Shown here one piece after another: positions 8,534 to 16,983 of a stretch of 28,580 nucleotides of DNA. A program made the translations under genes and the position numbers. Under the pieces are notes generated by a model that did not search any database, had not been told where the DNA came from, and saw only the letters and a program-made list of their open reading frames with translations. The stretch's first letter is position 1, and every line of letters starts with the position of its first letter. Location: NCBI GenBank assembly GCA_023390555.1, contig JAEWCQ010000041.1, positions 1 to 28,580 of the forward strand, read 5' to 3'. This stretch comes from Bacillota bacterium (GTDB lineage: Bacteria; Bacillota; Clostridia; Lachnospirales; Lachnospiraceae).

Positions 8534-9422
8534 GCTTTTTCCTCCCCTCTGTCTTTTCTCTTGTCAGCAGACCGACCAGCTTTGAAACAACGATTCCAAG
8601 GATTACGATCAGAATTGCGAGGGTCGAGCCGTAATCAAAGTTACTGAGCCCAAACGTCACCTGATACATATAAGTCCCCATGAAATGTGTGAGCCCCTGC
8701 GGTGCACCGTTTGGAACCATGACCCATGGCAGATCAAATACCTTCAGGGCTCCTGTCACAGCCAGTGTGACTGACGTCAGCAGTACGGGCTTTATCATTG
8801 GTATCGTAATGTAAAATACCTGTTTCAGCCTACTGCACCCGTCTATGGATGCAGCTTCATATATATCATCGGAAATCTCACTCAGCCCGGTAAGAAGGAT
8901 CACGAAGTAAAAGCCGACATAGCTCCACAAAGTGGGAATACAGACCATAATGAATGCAAGTGAGGGACTCAGCCAGTTCACCGGCTCTTTCCCGAAATAC
9001 TCCAGTATCTGATTTAACATACCGCCGTTATAGTTATAGAACAATTTGAATAACAATCCGATTGCTGTAGCGGAAATGACCACCGGGAAAAAGTATACGG
9101 TACGGAAGATATGCTGAAATTTTTTGATCTGGGATACCATTACGGCAAGTACAAATGCAATGCCAACCTCAAATACAACCGTCAATACCATCATTTTCAA
9201 AGAATTGAGTAATGCTGTCCGCACATCCGGATCATGGAATAATTTCCTGTAATTGTCCAATCCAATCCATTTCCATTTTGTTCCTGGCATCTCGATGATG
9301 GATGTCATGTCATAAAAACTATTTTTGATGTTTTCGAAAAACGGTATGTAAAGAAAGAGCAGCATAAACAGGAAGCCCGGTACGATAAACACGAATAACG
9401 GCCATTTTTTCTTATATAACAT
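8523..9422 (-). CDS. CUT1 sugar ABC transporter permease (MalF-like)
   Basis: A 299-residue inner-membrane permease. It starts with a short basic tail (MLYKKKW), then a first membrane span (about 8-28), followed by five more. The EAA loop YEAASIDGCSRLKQVFYITI is clear. The start at 9422 is preferred over the longer frame to 9479 because it gives a normal N-terminus and has an AGGTGG site just upstream. It is separated from the binding-protein gene by about 195 nt containing a terminator-like hairpin (9546-9584), so its level is probably lower than that of the binding protein. Confidence 0.92.
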   Translation of the reverse strand: MLYKKKWPLFVFIVPGFLFMLLFLYIPFFENIKNSFYDMTSIIEMPGTKWKWIGLDNYRKLFHDPDVRTALLNSLKMMVLTVVFEVGIAFVLAVMVSQIKKFQHIFRTVYFFPVVISATAIGLLFKLFYNYNGGMLNQILEYFGKEPVNWLSPSLAFIMVCIPTLWSYVGFYFVILLTGLSEISDDIYEAASIDGCSRLKQVFYITIPMIKPVLLTSVTLAVTGALKVFDLPWVMVPNGAPQGLTHFMGTYMYQVTFGLSNFDYGSTLAILIVILGIVVSKLVGLLTREKTEGRKKHVR

Positions 9423-9545
9423 CTTTCTTCCACCTTTCTGTTCTGCCGGTCTCTCTACGATTGCGGAGAATTCCGGCATGTTTTCGGCAGTACAGAGCGT
9501 GAGTTGTACTCACACTCCGCGTCCGAAAGGTCTTTTCTGTGAAAC

Positions 9546-9584
9546 AAAAAACAGAGGGAGCGGTGAGGTAACAACCCCCTCTGT
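9546..9584 (-). terminator. Intra-operon terminator after the binding-protein gene
   Basis: On the minus strand an 8-bp stem (ACAGAGGG at 9551-9558 pairs with 9577-9584) is followed directly by TTTTT. It sits about 35 nt past the binding-protein stop and before the permease genes. This is a common arrangement that lets the binding protein be made in excess over the permeases through partial read-through. The loop is long (18 nt), so strength is uncertain. Confidence 0.7.
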
Positions 9585-9617
9585 CTTCTTTTGCTTCTTC
9601 AATTATCTTCTGCGATC

Positions 9618-10967
9618 TTACTGCTCATTCCGTTCCTTGTACAGGGACAATGCCTCATTCAAGACATCTTCAGCCGAAGCATCTCCTGTTGAAATCTTCA
9701 CGATGTTTGAGGTAATAACTGCATAGGATTCCTGGCCAAGTCTTGCATCCGTAGGTGCACTGATGGAGGTTGCGGCATTGGTATACTGTAATGCGGACAG
9801 TGCCAGCTGATTCATTCCGCTCACCGGATCCACTTCCACTGCTGCTTTTGAAATTGCACCGCCTGCTTCCCAATATTGCTGAACACCTTCCTTGCTGGTG
9901 TGTGCCTCCACAAATCTTACGGCAGCCTCTCTCTTATCCGGATCATCCCACGCTTTTTTCGTGATATAGAATCCGCTTGAAATTCCGCCGACCATTGCAC
10001 CGGCTTTTGCCTTCTGGTCTTCTACACCCGGAAATGCGATGACGACTGTATTATCTTTATCTTCCACGCCGCCGGCATACCACGAACCATCCAGCTGCAT
10101 CGCAGCCTTTTTATCTTTAAACAGCTGTCCGGTATAAGCATCATCAACGGTATCCGTATCTTCCGGGAATGCGCCCATATCTCGCAAAGTCTTAAATGTC
10201 TCCAGTCCCTTCACCCAGGATTCCGGTGCCGTATCCGGAACTGTCGCATAATCTTCTTCTCCTGCCGAATATAACATCAAAAACTCAATCCAGTAGTGCG
10301 GTACCTGATTTAAAGAGCAGGCAATCGGAATAATACCGTTTTCTTTAAACGTTTTAATTGCGGTTACCAAAGAATCCCAGTCGGTCGGGAGCTCGACATT
10401 ATATTGATCAAACAAATCTTTATTACAGTAAAACCCTTCCCAGTAACCGGTTGTCGGAACTGCTCTGCTTACGCCGTCCGGATTGGCAGCTGCCTCAAGC
10501 GCGCTGTCTAAGGTATCCTGTGCATATTCCGGATACTCTGCCTGAATCTCCTCTACCGAGACGAATTTGTCCGTAGCCAGAACCGCATCCGCATTTGCAT
10601 CCGTGAAATACTGAATGACATCCGGCTCATTTCCAACCGCAAAATCTGCTGCGACTGATGCCTTCCAGTCCTCATCGGATACCTGAGAATTGTCTTCAAT
10701 TGTTATGTAATCATTTTCCTCCATGAATTCTTTGTTGATTTCTTCATATACCGAAGCGTTTGGATCTGTTCCGCCAAACATGGATACCGTCTTGAGTGTC
10801 ACGGGATTCTTCTCTCCCTCGTCTGCTGCAGCATCTGTGGATGCATTGTTTTCTGTGGTATCATTTCCCGCTGTCTCGCTGCTTTTCTTGTTTGTGTTTC
10901 CGCAGCCCGCCAGTAAGGAAACCGACATTGCCGTTACCAGTAATACAGATATTGCTTTTCTTTTCAT
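9618..10967 (-). CDS. Sugar ABC transporter substrate-binding lipoprotein
   Basis: A 449-residue extracellular solute-binding protein of family 1. The signal peptide ends in the lipobox LLAGC (Cys22), followed by a Ser/Thr/Asn/Asp-rich linker and a mature binding domain from about residue 55. Aromatic clusters such as GYWEGFYCN and DGSWYAGG are typical sugar stackers. The start has an AAGGAGGA site. The gene has its own control region (11024-11097) sharing a motif with the promoter of the chitobiose phosphorylase gene. By context the ligand is probably N,N'-diacetylchitobiose or a longer chito-oligosaccharide; the sequence alone does not prove this. Confidence 0.93.
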   Translation of the reverse strand: MKRKAISVLLVTAMSVSLLAGCGNTNKKSSETAGNDTTENNASTDAAADEGEKNPVTLKTVSMFGGTDPNASVYEEINKEFMEENDYITIEDNSQVSDEDWKASVAADFAVGNEPDVIQYFTDANADAVLATDKFVSVEEIQAEYPEYAQDTLDSALEAAANPDGVSRAVPTTGYWEGFYCNKDLFDQYNVELPTDWDSLVTAIKTFKENGIIPIACSLNQVPHYWIEFLMLYSAGEEDYATVPDTAPESWVKGLETFKTLRDMGAFPEDTDTVDDAYTGQLFKDKKAAMQLDGSWYAGGVEDKDNTVVIAFPGVEDQKAKAGAMVGGISSGFYITKKAWDDPDKREAAVRFVEAHTSKEGVQQYWEAGGAISKAAVEVDPVSGMNQLALSALQYTNAATSISAPTDARLGQESYAVITSNIVKISTGDASAEDVLNEALSLYKERNEQ

Positions 10968-11023
10968 ACTACGTATCCTCCTTAAAATAATGGTAGTAAA
11001 TAGATTGGATTTACTATACTCTT

Positions 11024-11097
11024 ATTATAAGTGCACAATATCTGAAAAGCATTAGACCGAATTGACATTATTTGTATAATCTTGCTATCTGTCAATT
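11024..11097 (-). promoter_or_regulatory. Control region of the binding-protein gene: motif, TATAAT box, inverted repeat
   Basis: On the minus strand a perfect TATAAT lies at 11024-11029 with a poor -35. Exactly 33 nt upstream of it is the motif ATTATACAAATAATGTCA (11063-11080), found at the same spacing before the GH94 gene. Similarity between the two sites continues to about 11090. The motif is flanked by an 8-bp inverted repeat, AATTGACA at 11060-11067 and TGTCAATT at 11090-11097. This is the layout of an activator-dependent promoter. An alternative reading is a promoter with TTGACA (11090-11095) and AATAAT (11067-11072), 17 nt apart, overlapping the motif. Confidence 0.65.
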
Positions 11098-11133
11098 ACA
11101 TCCTCTTGCAATCCCTTGTTATTATAACCATTT

Positions 11134-12990
11134 TTAAGTAGTTTTCTTTCGGTTTTGTAATTCATTTTCCACCTTGGTTCGTTCTTCCTGCTGACGTGTT
11201 TCTTTTTTCAATTCCTGATAGGGAATTGTAATCGTGGATATGGTCTGCCCGTCTTCCCCGCATGTAATCGTCAAGCCATAGGCTTCTCCGTAGACCAGTT
11301 TAATCCGTTTATTAACATTCCGGATACCGATCGATGTATAGCCTCCCTGCTGCGATATCCCGGATTCATCTCCGGAAAGGATTCCCCGAATTCGCTCCAT
11401 ATCCTGCTCTGTAAGCATCTTCCCGCTGTTTTTTACCTGTAAATATACCGTTTCCTCATCGTGAAAAACCTGAAGCCGGATGCTTCCGTTTTTTACGGCC
11501 TCCACCCCATGTACAATCGCATTCTCCACAAGCGGCTGCAGGATCAGCGGCGGGACCGGAATATAGAGCAGATCCCCGTCTATATCACGCTCGATCTGCA
11601 GACGCTGTCCAAACCGCATCGTCATTATATAGAGATACGCATCCGTACAATGCAGTTCTTCGGACAGATGGATTGTCTTTACATCTGCCCGGTTCATACG
11701 GTAGTTGAGCACGGTCCCCAGTGACTCTATCATTTTTGAAACGACAATATCGCCGGACATTCTGGCCTGCCAGTTCATCATTTCAAGCGTGTTGTTCAGA
11801 AAATGGGGATCGATCTGTGCCTGCAATGCCTGTATCTGTGCGTCTTTCCGTTCCAGTTTCTCGTTATATACCGAATCAAACAGATATTTCACCTGTGAAG
11901 ACATGCTGTTAAAGGATTCCATCAGGTAATCGAATTCCTGATTCGGCATCTCACTGCCTGCAACCAGTGCCCCGATCTCTCCGTCCTCAATCTGCCTGGA
12001 TGCGGCAACCAGCCTTCTGACGGGCTGCTGAATCTGCCGGCGCAGGAACAGAACGCCATACGAAATGAGCGGCAGAAACAGGATCAGCATGACAAACATC
12101 ACCTCATACATCTGATACAAACTGGAATACAATTCACTGCGTCTCGTGGTGACCACAATACCGATATGGTAATAATCACACTTCTTTTGATAAAGATATC
12201 CATTATAGACACCTTCACCGATACGTGTCAGTTTATTATTACTGCTCCCGTCATAAGTGTTCCTGAGTTCCGCAATCAGCTCTGTCTGCTTTTTATCCGT
12301 TTCTGTCCCGAAAAAGTTTATCTCACCGTCCTGCTCTTCGATCAGCACAAGCATATTGCCGTCTAACATGGACGGCATATCCTGAAATACCTTCTGCCGG
12401 TTCAATTCCACGACCAGGGTCCCGAACCGTTTGTAGCCCGTTGTGGTATACAGATTCCGGATGATGTAGATTCTGCCGTCATATACCCGGACGTAGGTAT
12501 AAGAAGAATCATAGGCGATGACTTTTTTAATATCGTTTTGCACCTCGTCGACATAGGAGTTATAGGATGCGCCAACTCTGGAACCGTAGCAATCGGGATT
12601 TTCTGCCCCGTAGAGATAGAAAGCATACATATTAAACCGCTCGTCAAGATAGAATTTTCCTTTCAGACTCGAATTGATATTCCGCAGAAAATCGGTTTTG
12701 TTGGTCTCTCCTGTCCGATACTTTTCCCAGGCGTTTTCCCACGTTTTTTCATAAGAAGGCTTTTGACAGAGACTCACCGCCTCATTGATCCGGATTGCCG
12801 TGACCGAAGCCATATTTTTCAGTTCCTCTTCCATCAGGTTCTCCGCTTTATTCATGATCCCCTTCCGATAGGAAATTGCCGTAAACGCAAAAAATACCGC
12901 AATCGGAATGACCCAGCAAAGCAGGAGGAACATTAAGATCCGCCTGTTCAGGGATTTGGGCTTCTGCCGCATTTCCTTCTGTTTCTTCAT
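11134..12990 (-). CDS. YesM-type sensor histidine kinase
   Basis: A 618-residue membrane kinase. Membrane span 1 is at about 17-40, an extracytoplasmic sensor (about 41-290) follows, span 2 is at about 293-316, a HAMP linker at about 317-370, and the His_kinase domain has the phosphorylated His396 in QIDPHFLNNTLEMM. The ATPase domain has the N-box LVENAIVHG (Asn490) and a G-box around TSIGIRNVNKRI. The start has a GGAGGT site. It lies between the mutase gene and the binding-protein gene; its partner regulator is encoded at 6827-7591, after the permeases. The extracellular sensor may detect chito-sugars or the loaded binding protein. An extended -10 (13026-13034) suggests it can be transcribed separately. 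Confidence 0.93.
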   Translation of the reverse strand: MKKQKEMRQKPKSLNRRILMFLLLCWVIPIAVFFAFTAISYRKGIMNKAENLMEEELKNMASVTAIRINEAVSLCQKPSYEKTWENAWEKYRTGETNKTDFLRNINSSLKGKFYLDERFNMYAFYLYGAENPDCYGSRVGASYNSYVDEVQNDIKKVIAYDSSYTYVRVYDGRIYIIRNLYTTTGYKRFGTLVVELNRQKVFQDMPSMLDGNMLVLIEEQDGEINFFGTETDKKQTELIAELRNTYDGSSNNKLTRIGEGVYNGYLYQKKCDYYHIGIVVTTRRSELYSSLYQMYEVMFVMLILFLPLISYGVLFLRRQIQQPVRRLVAASRQIEDGEIGALVAGSEMPNQEFDYLMESFNSMSSQVKYLFDSVYNEKLERKDAQIQALQAQIDPHFLNNTLEMMNWQARMSGDIVVSKMIESLGTVLNYRMNRADVKTIHLSEELHCTDAYLYIMTMRFGQRLQIERDIDGDLLYIPVPPLILQPLVENAIVHGVEAVKNGSIRLQVFHDEETVYLQVKNSGKMLTEQDMERIRGILSGDESGISQQGGYTSIGIRNVNKRIKLVYGEAYGLTITCGEDGQTISTITIPYQELKKETRQQEERTKVENELQNRKKTT

Positions 12991-13025
12991 GGCACTACCT
13001 CCGCACTTCCAGAATGATTAGATCG

Positions 13026-13034
13026 ATTATAGCA
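13026..13034 (-). promoter_or_regulatory. Possible extended -10 promoter of the kinase gene
   Basis: On the minus strand TGCTATAAT is a perfect extended -10 in the 108-nt gap between the mutase stop and the kinase start. No good -35 is visible. A 6-bp hairpin (CAGGAG with CTCCTG) lies just upstream but has no T-tract. The shared motif is absent at the expected distance, so this promoter would be constitutive or otherwise controlled. Confidence 0.45.
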
Positions 13035-13098
13035 TAAAAGATCGCCCAGGAGTAGCTGTCTCCTGTCGGAAACCGCATTGTTCCTGAGCGTAGGTTGT

Positions 13099-14514
13099 TT
13101 AGTCCAGTCCGAGAAATTCTTCGTAAATGGTGCAGATTTGTTTTGCCTCTTCTTCCTGCGGCATCTCACAAAAGATACGGATCAGCGGTTCCGTACCGGA
13201 GAAGCGCGCAATGACCCATCCGCCATTTTGAAAATAGACCTTACTGCCGTCCAGATAAGAAATGTGATCAATAGCTGGCGGAAGTGCAGGGAGCTGCTTT
13301 TCCTCCATCAGCAGCCGGTAAATCTGCTCTTTTTTCTTCTGGGAAAACTGATAGTCTCTTTCTTCCATATGTATCTGTCCGCATTCCCTGCGGATGTCTT
13401 CCATGATGGCGGAAAGTTGTTTTCCTGTTACCGCAATCATCTCAATCAGCAGTGCCGCCGCATAGATGCCGTCTTTTCCGTTGATATGTCCATGCACAGT
13501 CAGCCCGCCGGAGGATTCCCCTCCGATAATCGCTCCTGTCTCCTGCATTTTTGCTGAGATATATTTAAATCCGACCGGTACCTCATAGCACACTTCCCCG
13601 AACTGCCCGGCAACTTTATCCAGCATATGTGTTGTGGCTATATTCCTTACCACCGGCCCCTGCCAGCCTCTGAATTTCACAAGGTAATAGTACAGCAGTA
13701 CGAGAATATCATTTGGATGCAGGAAATTTCCCTGATCATCGATGACTCCGATACGATCCGCATCTCCATCCGTTGCAATCCCGATATCACATTTTTTCTC
13801 AATCACATAATTCTGCAGAGAACGCAGCGTTGCTGCGGAAGGCGACGGAAGTTTTCCTCCGAACAGTGTATCGTGGCGCTCATGTATGGTACTGACTTCG
13901 CATCTCGCTGTCATTAATATGGTTTTTAAAGAAGTCTCGCTCACGCCATACATCGGATCGAGCACTACTTTCAGTCCCGCACTCCGTATTGCTTCCATAT
14001 CAACCGATGAAATGATATTATCCAGATATTCGTTGAGCGGATAGATTTCCTCAATATATCCGGATGCTTTTCCTGCCTCATACTCCATCTCCTGCACCAT
14101 GGTTTCATCGATATCCGCAATATAGTCCTCAAGGTCTTTCGTCTGTATTTCATCTGCGTCACGGCCTCCTGCCGTAAACACTTTGATGCCGTTGTAGATT
14201 GCCGGATTATGACTTGCGGTAACCATCATTCCATAGGGCAGCTCATATTTCATGACATAGTACATCACAAGCGGCGTCGGTGAAGATTTCCGGATCAGCC
14301 GGGATTTGATCCCGGCCGCCGCAAATACCCCGGCCGCCCACTGCATCGCTTCTTTGGAAAGAAATCTCCGGTCATATCCCATAACAATTCCTTTTTCTGC
14401 GACGCCTTCACTTTTCATTTTATTTGCAAGTCCCTGTGCGAGCAGCTGAATATTCGATTTGGTGAATTCATCTCCAATGACAGCTCTCCACCCGCCGGTT
14501 CCAAATTTGATCAT
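13099..14514 (-). CDS. Phosphohexomutase, probable GlcNAc-1-P/GlcNAc-6-P mutase
   Basis: A 471-residue alpha-D-phosphohexomutase. Visible are the phosphoserine loop TASHNP (Ser101), the metal loop DGDADRIG (249-256), the sugar-binding loop GGESSGG (331-337) and the C-terminal phosphate-binding motif RFSGTEPLIRIF, so all four functional loops are intact. It starts 16 nt after the chitobiose phosphorylase stop, so it is co-transcribed with it. The family is annotated as phosphoglucomutase or phosphomannomutase. Coupling to an enzyme that releases GlcNAc-1-P makes interconversion of GlcNAc-1-P and GlcNAc-6-P the likely role. Glucose-1-P or mannose-1-P activity is not excluded by sequence. Confidence 0.88.
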   Translation of the reverse strand: MIKFGTGGWRAVIGDEFTKSNIQLLAQGLANKMKSEGVAEKGIVMGYDRRFLSKEAMQWAAGVFAAAGIKSRLIRKSSPTPLVMYYVMKYELPYGMMVTASHNPAIYNGIKVFTAGGRDADEIQTKDLEDYIADIDETMVQEMEYEAGKASGYIEEIYPLNEYLDNIISSVDMEAIRSAGLKVVLDPMYGVSETSLKTILMTARCEVSTIHERHDTLFGGKLPSPSAATLRSLQNYVIEKKCDIGIATDGDADRIGVIDDQGNFLHPNDILVLLYYYLVKFRGWQGPVVRNIATTHMLDKVAGQFGEVCYEVPVGFKYISAKMQETGAIIGGESSGGLTVHGHINGKDGIYAAALLIEMIAVTGKQLSAIMEDIRRECGQIHMEERDYQFSQKKKEQIYRLLMEEKQLPALPPAIDHISYLDGSKVYFQNGGWVIARFSGTEPLIRIFCEMPQEEEAKQICTIYEEFLGLD

Positions 14515-14530
14515 AGTATCCTTCCCCTCT

Positions 14531-16927
14531 CTAACCCATTACGACCCTTAGTCTGTGTATCGTTCCGGACGGCTGTACCGCAATGCGTTCCGCCGGTTTT
14601 CCATCCAGATAGATTTCCCGGACTCCTTTGCTGACACCTGCCGGATTTTCCACCTGAATTTCATAGACTGCTCCACGCCACACTCGTCTGACAGAAAATG
14701 ATTTCCAGTCCGCAGGGATGCAGGGATCTACCTTTAATTCGTCCAACTGTGGCTGAATGCCGAGCATATATCTCGTTGCCGCAAAGTACGCCCATCCGCC
14801 GCTTCCGGTCATGAACGGGTGCCGTGCGCGGCCAAAGCCCGTGTGATCTCTTCCCACTACAAACTGACAGTAAGAGTAAGGCTCCGCTTCACGCACTTCG
14901 ATCCTGTCATTCTGATTATACGGACAAAGCGCATCATAGAATTTCATCGCCCGGTCGCCCCGTCCAAGTACACATTCCGCTGCCCATGCCCACGGATTCG
15001 GATGTGAGAACACAGCACCGTTTTCTTTTAATCCCGGATAGACCCTCGTCACAAATCCGATGTCTTCATCTGCAGACGTATAAGACGGTGCATTCAACAG
15101 AATTCCATACGGCGTGTACAGATATTTCTCCACACTGTCCATGGCACGGATTCCCTTTTCATAGGACGCAGCACCGGAAAGAACGGCCCAGGCATTGGAT
15201 TCCAGATGAACCTTGCCCTCTTGATCCTCCATCGTCCCGATCTTTTTGCCATTTTTCGTAATACCGCGGATGAACCATTCCCGATCCCAGAGCTTTTCGT
15301 CACACACCTCTTTCACCTGTTCAAGCATCTGCCTGTAATTTTGTGCATCCTCCTCATATCCCAGATAATCTGCCAGTTCCAGGAAATTTTGGATTGCCCA
15401 ATGGTGCAAAAAAGACACCAGCGCACTTTCTCCGCCGCCAAGGTTCAGGCAGTCATTCCAGTCTGCACGAAGTCCCTTGCAGATTCCGCTTTCACCAACC
15501 TGTTCTGCCGAGAAATCCAGAATCCGCGTCATATGCTCATAGACGGTTCCCTCTCCGCCGTCCGCGTATGTAACAATTTCCTGCAACAATCCGATTTCAC
15601 CGGTCTCACGGATATATTCGGCAATGGCCGGTATCAGCCACAGCGCATCATCCGAGCAGGCATCTGCAATCCCATGTACCCGGTCTATGCTTTCCATTTC
15701 CGGGATAACCGTCGGGGAACGAAACGGCTTTTTCTCACTTTTTTGATCGGGATCAAACCACTCCGGCTGAAACAGATGCAGACCGTAGCCTTTCCCGGTA
15801 AGCCCCCGTAAAAGCTCTATGATCCTCTGTCTGCATTTTTGTGGATTGGAATGCGGAATCGTCATTGCATCCTGCGCCGTATCACGGTATCCCAGACCGG
15901 TTCTTCCACCGACTTCAATAAAGGAAGCAAACCGTGAGAACATCACATTGATCTCCGCCTGATACAGATTCCAGGTATTGATCATCGCATTCATACCTTC
16001 ATTCGGTGTTTGTATCTGCAATTTTGAAAATTTCTCTTCCCAATACTCTCTCAGTTCCCGATAAGCGGCATCTACCATGTGCAGATCCGAATATTTTTTC
16101 CGCATCTTTTTTCCCACCTCACGGTTTCCTTCGCCAAGCAGGAACACCAGACGAACTTCCTCACCCGGCTGGATCGTGAGATGCTTCATCAGGCTTCCGC
16201 AATGATTATTTCCCAACTCATGAGAGCCGCTGCATGCCCCGTTCTCAACTGCTGCCGGATTATCTTCCGTATGGTATAAGCCAATAAATTTATCCCGGAG
16301 GCAGTCAAATCCGTCCGGTGTGAAGTTTGCCGTAAAATACTGAAATCCATATTCTTCATAAAACAGATCGTGCTCGATGATTCCATCTTCATAGGAAGAG
16401 CCTGCACAGTACAGACTCATCTGATAATTCTGGTTATCCATCAGAATATGATGGAACGAAAACTCCACATAAGAAAAGATCTGCAGATTCCGCACCTCAT
16501 CGGTCGTATTTTTCAGTTTCACATCCCACAGCTCCACCGCATCGTCAATCGGCACCAAAAGTGTCTGTGACGCCGCAATTCCCTTATAGCCGCATTCATA
16601 GGTACTGTAGCTCATTCCATGCCGGCAGGTATAGTCTGCCTCATCCAACGGTTTGCCGACCGGCTGCCAGGATATGCTCCAATAATCCCCATCTGCCGTA
16701 TCGCGCAAATATACATAGTGTCCGGGCCGATCCATCGGAACGGCATTTCCACGGAACCTCGTCACCCTGTGATATTCCGGTGTCTTATAAAACAAATAAC
16801 CGCCTGCCGTGTGATTTACCACCGCGCAAAGGTCCCTGACTCCCAGATAATTCGTCCATGATGTAGGCAGATCCACGCGGTCAATCACATATTCCCGCTT
16901 TTCATTATCAAAATGTCCGTATTTCAT
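14531..16927 (-). CDS. chbP: GH94 N,N'-diacetylchitobiose phosphorylase
   Basis: Cleaves N,N'-diacetylchitobiose with phosphate to alpha-GlcNAc-1-P and GlcNAc in the cytosol. The 798-residue protein resembles, as I recall it, the Vibrio chitobiose phosphorylase (about 801 residues) along its whole length. Shared blocks include the N-terminal KYG.FDN...REYVI, WTNYLG, RFASFIEVGGRTGLGYRDTA (332-351), TCSDD-like ACSDDALWLIP, and the catalytic block LRADWNDCLNLGGGE with the acid Asp in ADWND (488-492). Cellobiose phosphorylases differ more at these positions. No signal peptide is present. The start at 16927 matches the family N-terminus and has an AGGGGGA site. It heads the series with the mutase 16 nt behind and has its own control region (16984-17050). 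Confidence 0.92.
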   Translation of the reverse strand: MKYGHFDNEKREYVIDRVDLPTSWTNYLGVRDLCAVVNHTAGGYLFYKTPEYHRVTRFRGNAVPMDRPGHYVYLRDTADGDYWSISWQPVGKPLDEADYTCRHGMSYSTYECGYKGIAASQTLLVPIDDAVELWDVKLKNTTDEVRNLQIFSYVEFSFHHILMDNQNYQMSLYCAGSSYEDGIIEHDLFYEEYGFQYFTANFTPDGFDCLRDKFIGLYHTEDNPAAVENGACSGSHELGNNHCGSLMKHLTIQPGEEVRLVFLLGEGNREVGKKMRKKYSDLHMVDAAYRELREYWEEKFSKLQIQTPNEGMNAMINTWNLYQAEINVMFSRFASFIEVGGRTGLGYRDTAQDAMTIPHSNPQKCRQRIIELLRGLTGKGYGLHLFQPEWFDPDQKSEKKPFRSPTVIPEMESIDRVHGIADACSDDALWLIPAIAEYIRETGEIGLLQEIVTYADGGEGTVYEHMTRILDFSAEQVGESGICKGLRADWNDCLNLGGGESALVSFLHHWAIQNFLELADYLGYEEDAQNYRQMLEQVKEVCDEKLWDREWFIRGITKNGKKIGTMEDQEGKVHLESNAWAVLSGAASYEKGIRAMDSVEKYLYTPYGILLNAPSYTSADEDIGFVTRVYPGLKENGAVFSHPNPWAWAAECVLGRGDRAMKFYDALCPYNQNDRIEVREAEPYSYCQFVVGRDHTGFGRARHPFMTGSGGWAYFAATRYMLGIQPQLDELKVDPCIPADWKSFSVRRVWRGAVYEIQVENPAGVSKGVREIYLDGKPAERIAVQPSGTIHRLRVVMG

Positions 16928-16983
16928 TCGTGTTTCCCCCTGTTCGCATTTCCGGCCTGATGATTGCACCGGCTGTTACTCTC

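Noticed and set aside
9499..9513. Small hairpin GTGAGT/ACTCAC before the permease genes
   Set aside because: A 6-bp stem with a 3-nt loop and no T-tract, too small to interpret separately from the terminator nearby.
14531..16927. Cellobiose phosphorylase as the identity of the GH94 protein
   Set aside because: The N-terminal and catalytic blocks match recalled Vibrio chitobiose phosphorylase much better, and the flanking nagA, nagB, mutase and ROK genes fit GlcNAc, not glucose.
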